NCBI GenBank assembly: GCA_030611885.1
Contig: JAUWOY010000011.1
Coordinates: 1-64,000 of the forward strand
Direction of reading: 5' to 3'
DNA: 64,000 bases
Source: Chloroflexota bacterium
GTDB taxonomy: Bacteria; Chloroflexota; Anaerolineae; VGOG01
The position numbers were made by a program, and so were the translations under genes. The notes under the pieces were generated by a model. It did not search any database. It worked only from the letters and a program-made list of their open reading frames with translations, and was not told where the DNA came from. Below, piece by piece: positions 56,443 to 63,775 of this stretch (position 1 is the first letter of the stretch; every line of letters starts with the position of its first letter).

Positions 56443-57771
56443 GTGTTTGAGAATCTGACGGATAAGCTGCAAAAGGTGTTCGACAAACTGGCCAAGCGGG
56501 GCAAGCTCTCCGAGGGCGATGTTGATGCCGCCATGCGCGAGGTGCGACTGGCGCTGCTGGAGGCCGACGTCAACTACAAAGTGGTCAAGGACTTCGTGGC
56601 CAGGGTGCGCGAGCGGGCCGTCGGCGTTGAGGTGATGAGGACTCTCACGCCGGCCCAGCAAGTGGTCAAGATCGTCAATGAGGAGCTGATCAAGACTCTG
56701 GGCGAGCCTAGCAAGCTGGACCTGACGGGCGCACCGCCTCACGTCATCATGCTGGTGGGCCTCCAGGGATCGGGCAAGACGACTACGGCGGCCAAGCTGG
56801 CCCTGATGCTGCGCAAGTCCGGCCAGCGGCCCCTGCTGGTGGCCGCCGATCCCCGCCGTCCAGCGGCGGTGACTCAGTTGGAGGTGCTGGGGAAGCAGTT
56901 GGACATCCCCGTCTATCAAGAAGGCACTACCGTGCCTCCACCGATTGTCTGCGCCAACGCCGTCCGGCGGGCCGAAGAGGCTGCCCGTAGCACCGTCATC
57001 CTGGACACCGGCGGACGGTTGCACATTGACGAGGAGCTGATGCAGGAGCTGGCGGAGATCAAGAAGAAGGTCTCGCCTCAAGAGGTGCTGCTGGTGGCCG
57101 ATGCCATGACGGGCCAGGACGCAGTGAGGGCAGCGGGTGACTTCAACCAGCGGGTGGGTTTGACGGGCCTGATTCTGACCAAGGCCGATGGGGACGCTCG
57201 CGGCGGGGCGGCCATCTCCATCCGCTCCGTGACCGGCGTGCCCATCAAATTCCTGGGCGTGGGCGAGAAGACCGATGCCCTGGAGCCCTTCTATCCCGAT
57301 CGCCTGGCCTCGCGCATCCTGGGCATGGGCGACGTCCTCAGCCTGATCGAGAAGGCAGAAGCGACCCTCGATCAGGAGCAAGCCCTGGCTGTGGGTAGAA
57401 AGCTGGCCAAGGGCGAGTTCGACCTGGAGGACTTCCGGCAGCAACTGCGCGAGGTCAAGAAGATGGGGCCGTTGAGTCAGATATTGGACATGATCCCCGG
57501 CTTTTCCCAGGTCAGTCAGCAAGTGTCGCCAGAGGTCACCGACCAGCAGATGAAGCGGACCGAAGCTATCGTCAATTCCATGACCCTGGAGGAGCGGCAC
57601 AATCCCAAGATCATCAACGCCAGCCGCAAGCGGCGCATCGCGCGGGGCTCCGGCACCACCGTCCAGGAGATCAACCAGCTCCTGGGCCAATTTCGCCAGA
57701 TGCAGCGCATGATGAAGCAGATGACTAGCGGGCGCGGTCCGTTTTCGATGTTGAGGCAGTTAGGTAGTTAG
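56443..57771 (+). CDS. ffh: Signal recognition particle protein Ffh
   Basis: A 442-aa SRP54 GTPase. N domain residues 1-90, P-loop VGLQGSGKTTTAAKLALML, DPRRPAAVTQL, GTPase motif VILDTGGRLHIDEEL, TKADGDARGGAAISI, and the Met-rich M domain (LREVKKMGPLSQILDMIPGF ... FRQMQRMMKQM). It binds signal peptides and 4.5S RNA for membrane targeting. The G3 motif reads DTGGR where DTAGR is usual. GTG start at 56443. The M domain C-terminus is short but complete. Confidence 0.96.
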   Translation: MFENLTDKLQKVFDKLAKRGKLSEGDVDAAMREVRLALLEADVNYKVVKDFVARVRERAVGVEVMRTLTPAQQVVKIVNEELIKTLGEPSKLDLTGAPPHVIMLVGLQGSGKTTTAAKLALMLRKSGQRPLLVAADPRRPAAVTQLEVLGKQLDIPVYQEGTTVPPPIVCANAVRRAEEAARSTVILDTGGRLHIDEELMQELAEIKKKVSPQEVLLVADAMTGQDAVRAAGDFNQRVGLTGLILTKADGDARGGAAISIRSVTGVPIKFLGVGEKTDALEPFYPDRLASRILGMGDVLSLIEKAEATLDQEQALAVGRKLAKGEFDLEDFRQQLREVKKMGPLSQILDMIPGFSQVSQQVSPEVTDQQMKRTEAIVNSMTLEERHNPKIINASRKRRIARGSGTTVQEINQLLGQFRQMQRMMKQMTSGRGPFSMLRQLGS

Positions 57772-57822
57772 GAGTTGACCACCCATGTCCATACACTGGG
57801 TGGTTGGAAAGGAGTTGGCGAA

Positions 57823-58149
57823 ATGATTGATGTGGTCAAAGCGGCGGATGTCGAGCCGGTGGAGATGGTCCCTGGGGTGTGGCGACGAATGTTGACCTAC
57901 GGGGAGCAGGTCATGGTCGTCCAGGTCACCCTGGAGGAGGGGACGGTTGTTCCAGCCCATCGGCATCCTCACGAACAGATCACCTACGTCATCGAAGGGG
58001 AGCTGTCCATGGAGGTCGAGGGTCGGACCCATGTCCTGGGAGCGGGGGATAGCCTGCTGTTTCCATCCGATGTGGAGCACGGGGCCACCGCTCTCCAGCG
58101 CACCCTTGTCCTTGATACCTTCTCCCCACCGCGGGAGGAGTACAAATAG
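57823..58149 (+). CDS. Cupin-domain protein
   Basis: A 108-aa single cupin. The metal-binding motif 1 is VPAHRHPHEQITYVIEGELSMEVEG and motif 2 LLFPSDVEHGATAL. A small metal-binding beta-barrel, enzyme or sensor; function not assignable. ATG 57823 has AAGGAG seven bases upstream; TTG 57775 in the track is less likely. It lies between ffh and rpsP and may be co-transcribed. Confidence 0.8.
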   Translation: MIDVVKAADVEPVEMVPGVWRRMLTYGEQVMVVQVTLEEGTVVPAHRHPHEQITYVIEGELSMEVEGRTHVLGAGDSLLFPSDVEHGATALQRTLVLDTFSPPREEYK

Positions 58150-58206
58150 CAGATATCCAATAGCTAATAGCAAATACCAAACCGAAAGGAGTTCAAGAGA
58201 AGAGAA

Positions 58207-58863
58207 ATGGTAAAGATCAGACTACGTCGTACAGGCAAGAAGAAACAAGCCAGCTACCGAGTGGTGGTGGCCGATTCCCGAGCGCCGCGCGATGGGCGCT
58301 TCATCGAGATCATCGGGTTCTACAACCCCCGCACGGATCCACCCACTGTTCAGATAAAAGAGGACCGCGCTCTTTACTGGCTATCGCAGGGGGCTCAGCT
58401 TTCCGATGCAGTGGCCAGGTTGTTGAAAAAACAGGGCACCCTCGACCGATTCGCGCGCTTGAAGGAGGGAGAGGACTTGGAAGCTCTACTGGCCGAGGCG
58501 ACTGTAGAGGAAGTCGTGGCTGAGGAAGTTGTAGAAGAAGTCGCGGCCGAGGAGGTTGCCCCGGTGGAAGAAGCGCCGGTGGAGGAAGCTGCTCCGGTGG
58601 AGGAGGAAACGCCGGTGGAAGAAGAAGCGCCGGTGGAGGAGGCTGCTCCGGTGGAGGAAGAGCCGGGGGAGGAAGCTGCTCCGGGGGAGGAAGAGCCGGT
58701 GGCGGAAGCTGCGCCGGTGGAGGAAGAGCTGGTGGAGGAGGCTGCGCCGGCGGAGGAAGAAGCGCCGGTCGAAGAGGCTGCGCCGGCGGAGGAAGAAGCG
58801 CCGGCGGAGGAGGCTGAACCCCCTGAGGCCGAAGTCGCTGAGGAGGTGTCTATAGCTGATTAG
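58207..58863 (+). CDS. rpsP: Ribosomal protein S16 with long acidic C-terminal tail
   Basis: The first about 90 residues are a standard S16 ([40 protein letters not shown]), a 30S assembly protein. The ORF then runs to 218 residues with a Glu/Ala/Pro/Val tail built of repeats such as [11 protein letters not shown]16 is usually 75-100 aa, so the tail more than doubles it. The bases after its stop align with the tail of the first KhpA gene, showing that the tail was once longer. Tail is low-complexity and probably disordered. Confidence 0.93.
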   Translation: MVKIRLRRTGKKKQASYRVVVADSRAPRDGRFIEIIGFYNPRTDPPTVQIKEDRALYWLSQGAQLSDAVARLLKKQGTLDRFARLKEGEDLEALLAEATVEEVVAEEVVEEVAAEEVAPVEEAPVEEAAPVEEETPVEEEAPVEEAAPVEEEPGEEAAPGEEEPVAEAAPVEEELVEEAAPAEEEAPVEEAAPAEEEAPAEEAEPPEAEVAEEVSIAD

Positions 58864-58978
58864 GAAGCACCTTCTGAGGAAGAGCTCATGTAAGCGCCGC
58901 TGAAAGAGGAAATCTACGAGACCGCGGGCGAACAAGCTGACCAGCTCAGAACATCACAAGCAAAAGGAGGGCGATCCA
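58864..58978 (+). pseudogene. Decayed 3' part of the rpsP acidic tail
   Basis: Reading on in frame past the stop gives EAPSEEELM-stop-APLKEEIYETAGEQAD, closely matching the end of KhpA copy 1 (EMPSDEELLAAPLEEEIYET). A TAG replaces TGG, a TAA has arisen, and the former stop TAG has become CAG. Confidence 0.75.
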
Positions 58979-59386
58979 ATGAAGGAACTGATCGAGTACA
59001 TCGCGAAAACACTGGCGGATGACCCATCACAGGTCCGTGTGGACGAGATTGAGGGCTCTAGCTCCGTGGTCCTCGAGCTGCGCGTGGCCCCAGAGGACAT
59101 GGGGCGGATCATCGGCAGTAAAGGACGGGTGGCCAACGCCATGCGCACCCTGCTAAGGGTGCTCGGTGGTAAGGAGGGCAAGCGCGTTACCCTGGAGATC
59201 GTCGAATCTCCAACGGCGGAGGCTGCCGCCGGAGAGGTTGCTCCGGTGGATGAGGTTGCACCCATTGAGGCTGAAGTAGTTGAGGAGGCGCCTATAGCTG
59301 ATTGGGAAATGCCTTCTGATGAAGAGCTCTTAGCAGCGCCGCTGGAAGAGGAAATCTACGAGACCACAGGCGAGCAGGCTGACTAG
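58979..59386 (+). CDS. khpA: KH-domain RNA-binding protein KhpA, copy 1 with acidic tail
   Basis: A 135-aa protein. Residues 1-76 are a KhpA-type KH domain (KELIEYIAKTLADDPSQVRVDEIEG, with the GxxG loop in MGRIIGSKGRVANAMRTLL). A tail of about 58 residues (EVAPVDEVAPIEAEVVEEAP ... YETTGEQAD) follows, like the S16 tail. KhpA, often with KhpB, binds RNA and affects cell size and envelope genes in Gram-positive bacteria. AAAAGGAGGG SD. Arises from a tandem duplication with the gene at 59420. Confidence 0.88.
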   Translation: MKELIEYIAKTLADDPSQVRVDEIEGSSSVVLELRVAPEDMGRIIGSKGRVANAMRTLLRVLGGKEGKRVTLEIVESPTAEAAAGEVAPVDEVAPIEAEVVEEAPIADWEMPSDEELLAAPLEEEIYETTGEQAD

Positions 59387-59419
59387 CTCAGAACATCCCA
59401 AGCAAAAGGAGGCGATCCA

Positions 59420-59650
59420 ATGAAGGAGCTGATCGAGTACATCGCAAAATCGCTGGTGGATGACCCGTCACAGGTCCGTGTGGACGAGATTGTAGGCACT
59501 ACCTCCGTTGTCCTCGAGCTGCGCGTAGCTCCAGAGGACATGGGGCGGGTCATCGGCAAGAAGGGGCGGGTGGCCAACGCCATGCGCACCCTGGTAAGGG
59601 TAGTCGCTGCTAAGCAGGGCAAGCGCGTTACCCTGGAGATCGTCGAATAG
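59420..59650 (+). CDS. khpA: KH-domain RNA-binding protein KhpA, copy 2 (standard length)
   Basis: A 76-aa KhpA of the usual size, nearly identical to residues 1-76 of copy 1 (KELIEYIAKSLVDDPSQVRVDEIVG ... GRVIGKKGRVANAMRTLV). Here the loop is GKKG instead of GSKG. It lacks the acidic tail. AAAAGGAGG SD identical in position to copy 1. It is followed by an intrinsic terminator. Confidence 0.93.
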   Translation: MKELIEYIAKSLVDDPSQVRVDEIVGTTSVVLELRVAPEDMGRVIGKKGRVANAMRTLVRVVAAKQGKRVTLEIVE

Positions 59651-59657
59651 CAACCGA

Positions 59658-59692
59658 GGCGGGGGCTCCGTTGCGTGCCCCCGCCCCTTTTT
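59658..59692 (+). terminator. Intrinsic terminator after khpA copy 2
   Basis: GGCGGGGGC (59658-59666) and GCCCCCGCC (59677-59685), perfect 9-bp stem with a 10-base loop, then CCTTTTT. It separates rpsP/khpA from rimM, or attenuates it, since no clear rimM promoter is seen. Confidence 0.9.
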
Positions 59693-59706
59693 CAGGGCGC
59701 AGTGAG

Positions 59707-60243
59707 ATGACAGGCTCAAAACCTGGGGGAACAGATAATAGGGCTGGGCCTCGTTACCTGGTTATCGGCCGGGTGGCAAGGCCCTGGGGAATACAGGGCG
59801 AAGTAAAGGTGAAGATCATGACCGACTTCCCAGATCGCTTCTCCCTGTTGCGAAAGATCTACCTGGGGCCGGAGGCTGTGCCTTTCGTCCTGGAGGGCTT
59901 TCGCCTGCACCAGGGGGCGGCTCTCCTCAAACTGGAAGGCTGCCATGATCGGACCGCAGTCGAGAAACTGCGGGGCCAATGGGTGCAGATTCCGATTGAA
60001 GAAGCCATGCCCTTGGAGCAGGATGAGTACTACGAGTACCAAATCATCGGCCTCGCTGTTTGGACAACGGGCGGGGAATACCTGGGCACAGTGGACGAAG
60101 TCATCTCCACGGGAGCCAACGACGTCTACGTGGTGCGCGGCGAGGAGCGCGAGATCCTGATCCCAGCCATCGAGGACGTGGTGCTGGAGATCAACCTGGC
60201 CCAGGGGCGGCTGGTGGTGGAGCTGATAGAGGGGTTGATTTAG
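59707..60243 (+). CDS. rimM: Ribosome maturation factor RimM
   Basis: A 178-aa RimM: N-terminal VIGRVARPWGIQGEVKVKIMTDFPDRF, then a PRC-barrel (YYEYQIIGLAVWTTGGEYLGTVDEVISTGANDVYVV ... LIPAIEDVVLEIN). It assists 16S rRNA processing and 30S maturation, usually beside rpsP as here. ATG 59707 is preferred to 59671, which lies in the terminator. Confidence 0.95.
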   Translation: MTGSKPGGTDNRAGPRYLVIGRVARPWGIQGEVKVKIMTDFPDRFSLLRKIYLGPEAVPFVLEGFRLHQGAALLKLEGCHDRTAVEKLRGQWVQIPIEEAMPLEQDEYYEYQIIGLAVWTTGGEYLGTVDEVISTGANDVYVVRGEEREILIPAIEDVVLEINLAQGRLVVELIEGLI

Positions 60244-60257
60244 GATAGGAGGTTTCG

Positions 60258-61394
60258 GTGGCCGAGGTCACTTCGACTAAGCTCAGTGCAAGCAAATATT
60301 GGGTTGGCTTTAACATCGTTCACGGGATAGGGCCGATGAAGTTCAGGGCCTTGCTCAATCACTTCGGCGATTTGGAAGAGGCCTGGCACGCCGACGCCGG
60401 TGAGCTCAAATCGGCAGGGCTGGATCGGCGTGCCCTTAAGAACCTCATGACCACGCGCTCTACCATCTCGCTGGATGGGAAGATGGAGGAGATCGAACGC
60501 CAGGGGGCGAAGGTGCTCACCTGGAACGACCCCGCCTACCCGACTTGCTTGTTGAACATCTACGATCCGCCGCCGGTGCTCTACGTTAAAGGCGAGATCC
60601 TGGACGAGGACCAGTGGGCGGTGGCGGTGGTCGGAACCCGGGGGGCCACGGTCTACGGGAAGGAAGTGACGCGACAGATAGCTGGCGGCCTGGCCCGCAA
60701 CGGGCTTACCATCGTCAGCGGTCTGGCACGGGGGATAGATAGCGAGGCCCACCGAGCAGCGCTGGATGCCGGTGGCCGTACGATTGCCGTCTTAGGCTCT
60801 GGCGTAGACGTAATTTACCCGGCGGAGAGCCGTAAGCTGGCTCAGGCCGTAATCGAACGAGGGGCTTTGGTGAGCGAATACGCCCTGGGCACCCGACCAG
60901 AGGCGGGCAATTTTCCACCACGCAATCGCATCATCAGCGGGCTGTCCCTGGGAGCGGTCATCGTCGAGGCGGGGGAGAGGAGCGGGGCTCTCATCACGGC
61001 TGACTTCGCCCTTGAGCAAGGGCGGGAGGTCTTCGCCGTGCCTGGCAACATCTTCAGAAAGAAAAGCATGGGGGCCAACAAGCTCATCCAGCAGGGGGGG
61101 GCCAAACCGGTCCTCTCGGTAGAGGACATTTTGGAGGAGCTCAACCTGACCATGGTCAGCCAGCAGGCGGAGGTGCGGGCCATCGTCCCAGAGAACGAGA
61201 CGGAGGCTACATTGTTGGAGTACATCACCGCTGACCCCGTCCACGTGGACGAAATCAGGCAAAAGAGCGACTTGCCCATTGCCCAGGTCTCCAGCACCCT
61301 GGCTTTGATGGAGCTCAAGGGCATGGTGCGGCAGGTGGGGGGGATGAACTACGTGCTGGCCAGAGAGGGCCGAGTGGAGTACGTGGTGGACTGA
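60258..61394 (+). CDS. dprA: DNA-processing protein DprA
   Basis: A 378-aa DprA/Smf. N-terminal HhH/SAM-like region (GPMKFRALLNHFGDLEEAW), Rossmann-like core (VVGTRGATVYGKEVTRQIAGGLARNGLTIVSGLARGIDSEAH, LGSGVDVIYPAESRKL, GNFPPRNRIISGLS, VPGNIFRKKSMG), and a C-terminal winged helix (DPVHVDEIRQKSDLPIAQVSSTLALMELKGMV). It loads RecA on incoming single-stranded DNA. GTG 60258 with AGGAGG. Confidence 0.95.
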   Translation: MAEVTSTKLSASKYWVGFNIVHGIGPMKFRALLNHFGDLEEAWHADAGELKSAGLDRRALKNLMTTRSTISLDGKMEEIERQGAKVLTWNDPAYPTCLLNIYDPPPVLYVKGEILDEDQWAVAVVGTRGATVYGKEVTRQIAGGLARNGLTIVSGLARGIDSEAHRAALDAGGRTIAVLGSGVDVIYPAESRKLAQAVIERGALVSEYALGTRPEAGNFPPRNRIISGLSLGAVIVEAGERSGALITADFALEQGREVFAVPGNIFRKKSMGANKLIQQGGAKPVLSVEDILEELNLTMVSQQAEVRAIVPENETEATLLEYITADPVHVDEIRQKSDLPIAQVSSTLALMELKGMVRQVGGMNYVLAREGRVEYVVD

Positions 61395-61402
61395 GGGAAC
61401 TG

Positions 61403-61434
61403 TACGAATCTACGAATTTACGAATTTACGAATT
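61403..61434 (+). repeat. TACGAATT octanucleotide array before the guanylyltransferase gene
   Basis: Four 8-base units (TACGAATC, three TACGAATT) fill most of the dprA-guanylyltransferase gap and end directly at GAGGTAGAATA, the SD region of the next gene. Confidence 0.9.
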
Positions 61435-61445
61435 GAGGTAGAATA

Positions 61446-62513
61446 TTGTACGCTTTGATCATGGCCGGAGGGAGCGGCACTCGCCTCTGGCCTCGCAGCC
61501 GAGGGTCTTGCCCCAAGCAGTTATTGGGTCTTTTGTCCGAGAGGACGATGCTGCAGGAAGCCTGTCAGCGCATCACACCTCTCGTCCCTGACGATAAAAT
61601 CTTTGTGGTGACCAACGAGGCCTACACCGGCGTCGTCCGCCAGCAGATCCCGCAGGCGCCGGCAGCCAACGTTATCGGCGAATTGGAGGGCCACGGTACA
61701 GCGCCCTGCATCGGCCTATCCGCCTTGTACCTCAGGCGGCTGGACCCTGAGGCGGTGATGGCGGTCCTCACGGCCGATCACTACATTGAGAAGGCGGACG
61801 AGCTCCGGCGCGCGCTGGCGGCGGCGGCCCAGGTGGCGGAGGCGGGCCGCCTGGTAACTCTGGGCATCAAACCCAATCGCCCGGCGACAGGCTACGGCTA
61901 CATCCACCGAAGCAAGAAGTTGGCTCAGGTCAGCGGGCACGACGTGTACCGAGTCGAGAAGTTCACCGAGAAGCCCGATCTGGCTACGGCCCAAGCCTTC
62001 GTGGAGAGCGGCCGGTACTACTGGAACAGCGGCATGTTCATCTGGAAGGTGGCAACCATCTTACGGGAGTTCGAGAAGCTCATGCCCCGATTCTACGCTC
62101 AGTTGATGGAAATTGACGCTGCCCTGGGCACGGCGGAGGAGCGGGCCGTGCTGGAGCGGGTTTGGCCCCAGGTGGAAAACGAGACCATTGACTACGGCAT
62201 CATGGAGCGGGCCGAGGACGTGGCCGTCATCCCGGTGGACATCGGCTGGAGCGATGTGGGGAGCTGGGCCACGTTGTTCGATCTCCTCCCCGCCGACGAG
62301 GAGGGCAACGTCATCGTCGGGAAACACATTGGGCTGGACACCACGGGCTGTCTGATCCACGGCTCCCGCCGTCTGGTGACCACCATTGGCTTGGAGGACA
62401 TGATCGTCGTAGATACCGAGGATGCTCTACTGATCTGTCCCAAAGAGCGGGCTCAAGAAGTGCGGGATTTGGTGAAGAAGCTCAAAGAGAGCGGTAGGGA
62501 AGAGTACTTGTGA
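61446..62513 (+). CDS. manC: Mannose-1-phosphate guanylyltransferase (ManC-type, without isomerase domain)
   Basis: A 355-aa nucleotidyltransferase making GDP-mannose. YALIMAGGSGTRLWPRSRGSCPKQLLGL is the NTP/metal motif; KPNRPATGYGYIHR and VEKFTEKPDLATAQAFVESGRYYWNSGMFIWK are family blocks, with DIGWSDVGSWATLFDLLP near the end. It lacks the C-terminal cupin phosphomannose-isomerase domain of bifunctional enzymes. TTG start at 61446 with GAGG upstream. Could feed the glycan locus. Confidence 0.92.
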   Translation: MYALIMAGGSGTRLWPRSRGSCPKQLLGLLSERTMLQEACQRITPLVPDDKIFVVTNEAYTGVVRQQIPQAPAANVIGELEGHGTAPCIGLSALYLRRLDPEAVMAVLTADHYIEKADELRRALAAAAQVAEAGRLVTLGIKPNRPATGYGYIHRSKKLAQVSGHDVYRVEKFTEKPDLATAQAFVESGRYYWNSGMFIWKVATILREFEKLMPRFYAQLMEIDAALGTAEERAVLERVWPQVENETIDYGIMERAEDVAVIPVDIGWSDVGSWATLFDLLPADEEGNVIVGKHIGLDTTGCLIHGSRRLVTTIGLEDMIVVDTEDALLICPKERAQEVRDLVKKLKESGREEYL

Positions 62514-62553
62514 TGAGCTTGGCTGATTTATGTACTTGATGAGGAGTTGAGGA

Positions 62554-62919
62554 GTGGACAAAGAAGCATTGAAATATCTTGCCGATCATGAGCAGGCGGC
62601 GTTAGAGGAGTTCCTGACCAAGCTGCATGAGCAGCACGGAAACGAGGTGGTGCTCGTTAGTCTCTTTGGTTCAAAAGTGCGCGGCGATTTCGACGAGGAA
62701 TCGGATGTTGATGTGCTGGTCGTAGTTGAAGACAGGATTAGCCAATTGTGGGAAGATATTGTAGAGATCGAAACCGATCTCATGCTGAAATACGATTTGG
62801 TCATTTCGTCGTTGATCATGGGCCGAGATAACTACGAGTGGCATCGCCGGCATCGCGCCCCGCTGTATCGCAACGTCGAGAGAGAAGGAGTTGAACTGTG
62901 GACGAGCAGGCCAGAGTGA
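62554..62919 (+). CDS. MNT-type nucleotidyltransferase, copy A
   Basis: A 121-aa protein with the GS-x-DxD motif (VSLFGSKVRGDFDEESDVDVLVVVE, around residue 35). GTG start at 62554 with GAGGAG upstream. Its 3' end overlaps a second, different nucleotidyltransferase gene by 22 bases. Substrate or target unknown; by family it could AMPylate a HEPN toxin, and only one HEPN gene follows. Confidence 0.82.
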   Translation: MDKEALKYLADHEQAALEEFLTKLHEQHGNEVVLVSLFGSKVRGDFDEESDVDVLVVVEDRISQLWEDIVEIETDLMLKYDLVISSLIMGRDNYEWHRRHRAPLYRNVEREGVELWTSRPE

Positions 62920-63320
62920 TCACGGAAGCTGACACAGACGATGTGCGCTGCCAGCTACGGGAGGCGCTGGCAGCGAGGACGGAGATCGTCTTCGCCTACC
63001 TGCACGGCTCTTTCACCGAGGGGCTCCCTTTCCACGATGTAGATGTGGCGGTCTACCTGGATCCAGCTTTGGCTACGGCCACGGACATCTTCGATTACGA
63101 GATGAGCCTCTCAGTGGAGCTGACTCGCGCTTTTCGTTTTCTGGTGGATGTACACGTCCTCAACAGCGCTCCCTTGGGTTTTCAACACAGCGTTCTGCAA
63201 GGAGAGGCATTGCTAGTGCATGATGAGGATGAACTGACCGATTTCATCGAGCGAGTGGCAATTGAATACATGGACTTCGCCTATCTGGGACGTCGTTATC
63301 TGTTGGAGGTGCTCCGATAA
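62898..63320 (+). CDS. MNT-type nucleotidyltransferase, copy B (MntA-like)
   Basis: A 140-aa nucleotidyltransferase: FAYLHGSFTEGLPFHDVDVAVYL is the GS-x-DxD core, and VDVHVLNSAPLGFQHSVLQGEALL matches the C-terminal part of MntA proteins. GTG start at 62898 with AGAAGGAG in the upstream gene. The stop and the HEPN ATG share one base (TAATG). This copy is the probable direct partner of the HEPN protein. Confidence 0.85.
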   Translation: MDEQARVITEADTDDVRCQLREALAARTEIVFAYLHGSFTEGLPFHDVDVAVYLDPALATATDIFDYEMSLSVELTRAFRFLVDVHVLNSAPLGFQHSVLQGEALLVHDEDELTDFIERVAIEYMDFAYLGRRYLLEVLR

Positions 63321-63775
63321 TGATCGGGATAGATATCGAGCGCGTTAAAGAGCGTGCACGGGAGATTCGGGAGAGTCAGGAGAAGATCCGCCATTATGCT
63401 GCCCTACCGGATGCGGAATTTTTCGCCGACGAGCGCAATCTCTATACCGTGATGCACTTGCTCCTCATTGCCATCGAAGCCACGGCTTCCTTGTGCACAC
63501 ATATCCTGGCCAAAACTGCTCGTAAAGCCCCTTCCAGCCACGCGGAATGTTTTGAAGGGCTACGAGACCTGGGAATAGTGGACGATGAACTGGCGAGTCA
63601 TCTTGTGAAAATGGTCCGCTTTCGCAACCTGTTGGTCCATCGTTATTGGGAGATAGACCCGGTCAGGGTACTGGGCTACGCCCGAGAGAACTTGGGGGAT
63701 TTCGAGGCTTTCTTGGCAGCCGTGGAAGGCTTCGTGAAGAGAGATTTGGAGGAGGAAGTTGAGAGGAGATCATGA
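63320..63775 (+). CDS. HEPN domain protein, DUF86/HepT-like toxin
   Basis: A 151-aa all-helical protein with the RX4HXY motif (RFRNLLVHRYWEID, near residue 100). In HepT toxins this is the RNase site and the Tyr is the AMPylation target of MntA. ATG 63320 follows the MNT stop. Second HEPN module in the window; about the same length as the one at 9119 and of the same subfamily by eye. Confidence 0.87.
   Translation: MIGIDIERVKERAREIRESQEKIRHYAALPDAEFFADERNLYTVMHLLLIAIEATASLCTHILAKTARKAPSSHAECFEGLRDLGIVDDELASHLVKMVRFRNLLVHRYWEIDPVRVLGYARENLGDFEAFLAAVEGFVKRDLEEEVERRS

Larger units (their letters stand above)
58843..59650 (+). repeat. Tandem duplication: acidic-tail end plus khpA
   Basis: The unit from the tail end through the SD and khpA is present twice, with start codons 441 bases apart (58979, 59420). 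The inter-gene strings AAAAGGAGGGCGATCC and AAAAGGAGGCGATCC differ by one base, and the coding parts are highly similar by eye. Confidence 0.88.

Noticed and set aside
58500-58830. S16 tail as a separate collagen-like or surface protein
   Set aside because: It is in one uninterrupted frame with S16, and no start codon with SD lies at its beginning.
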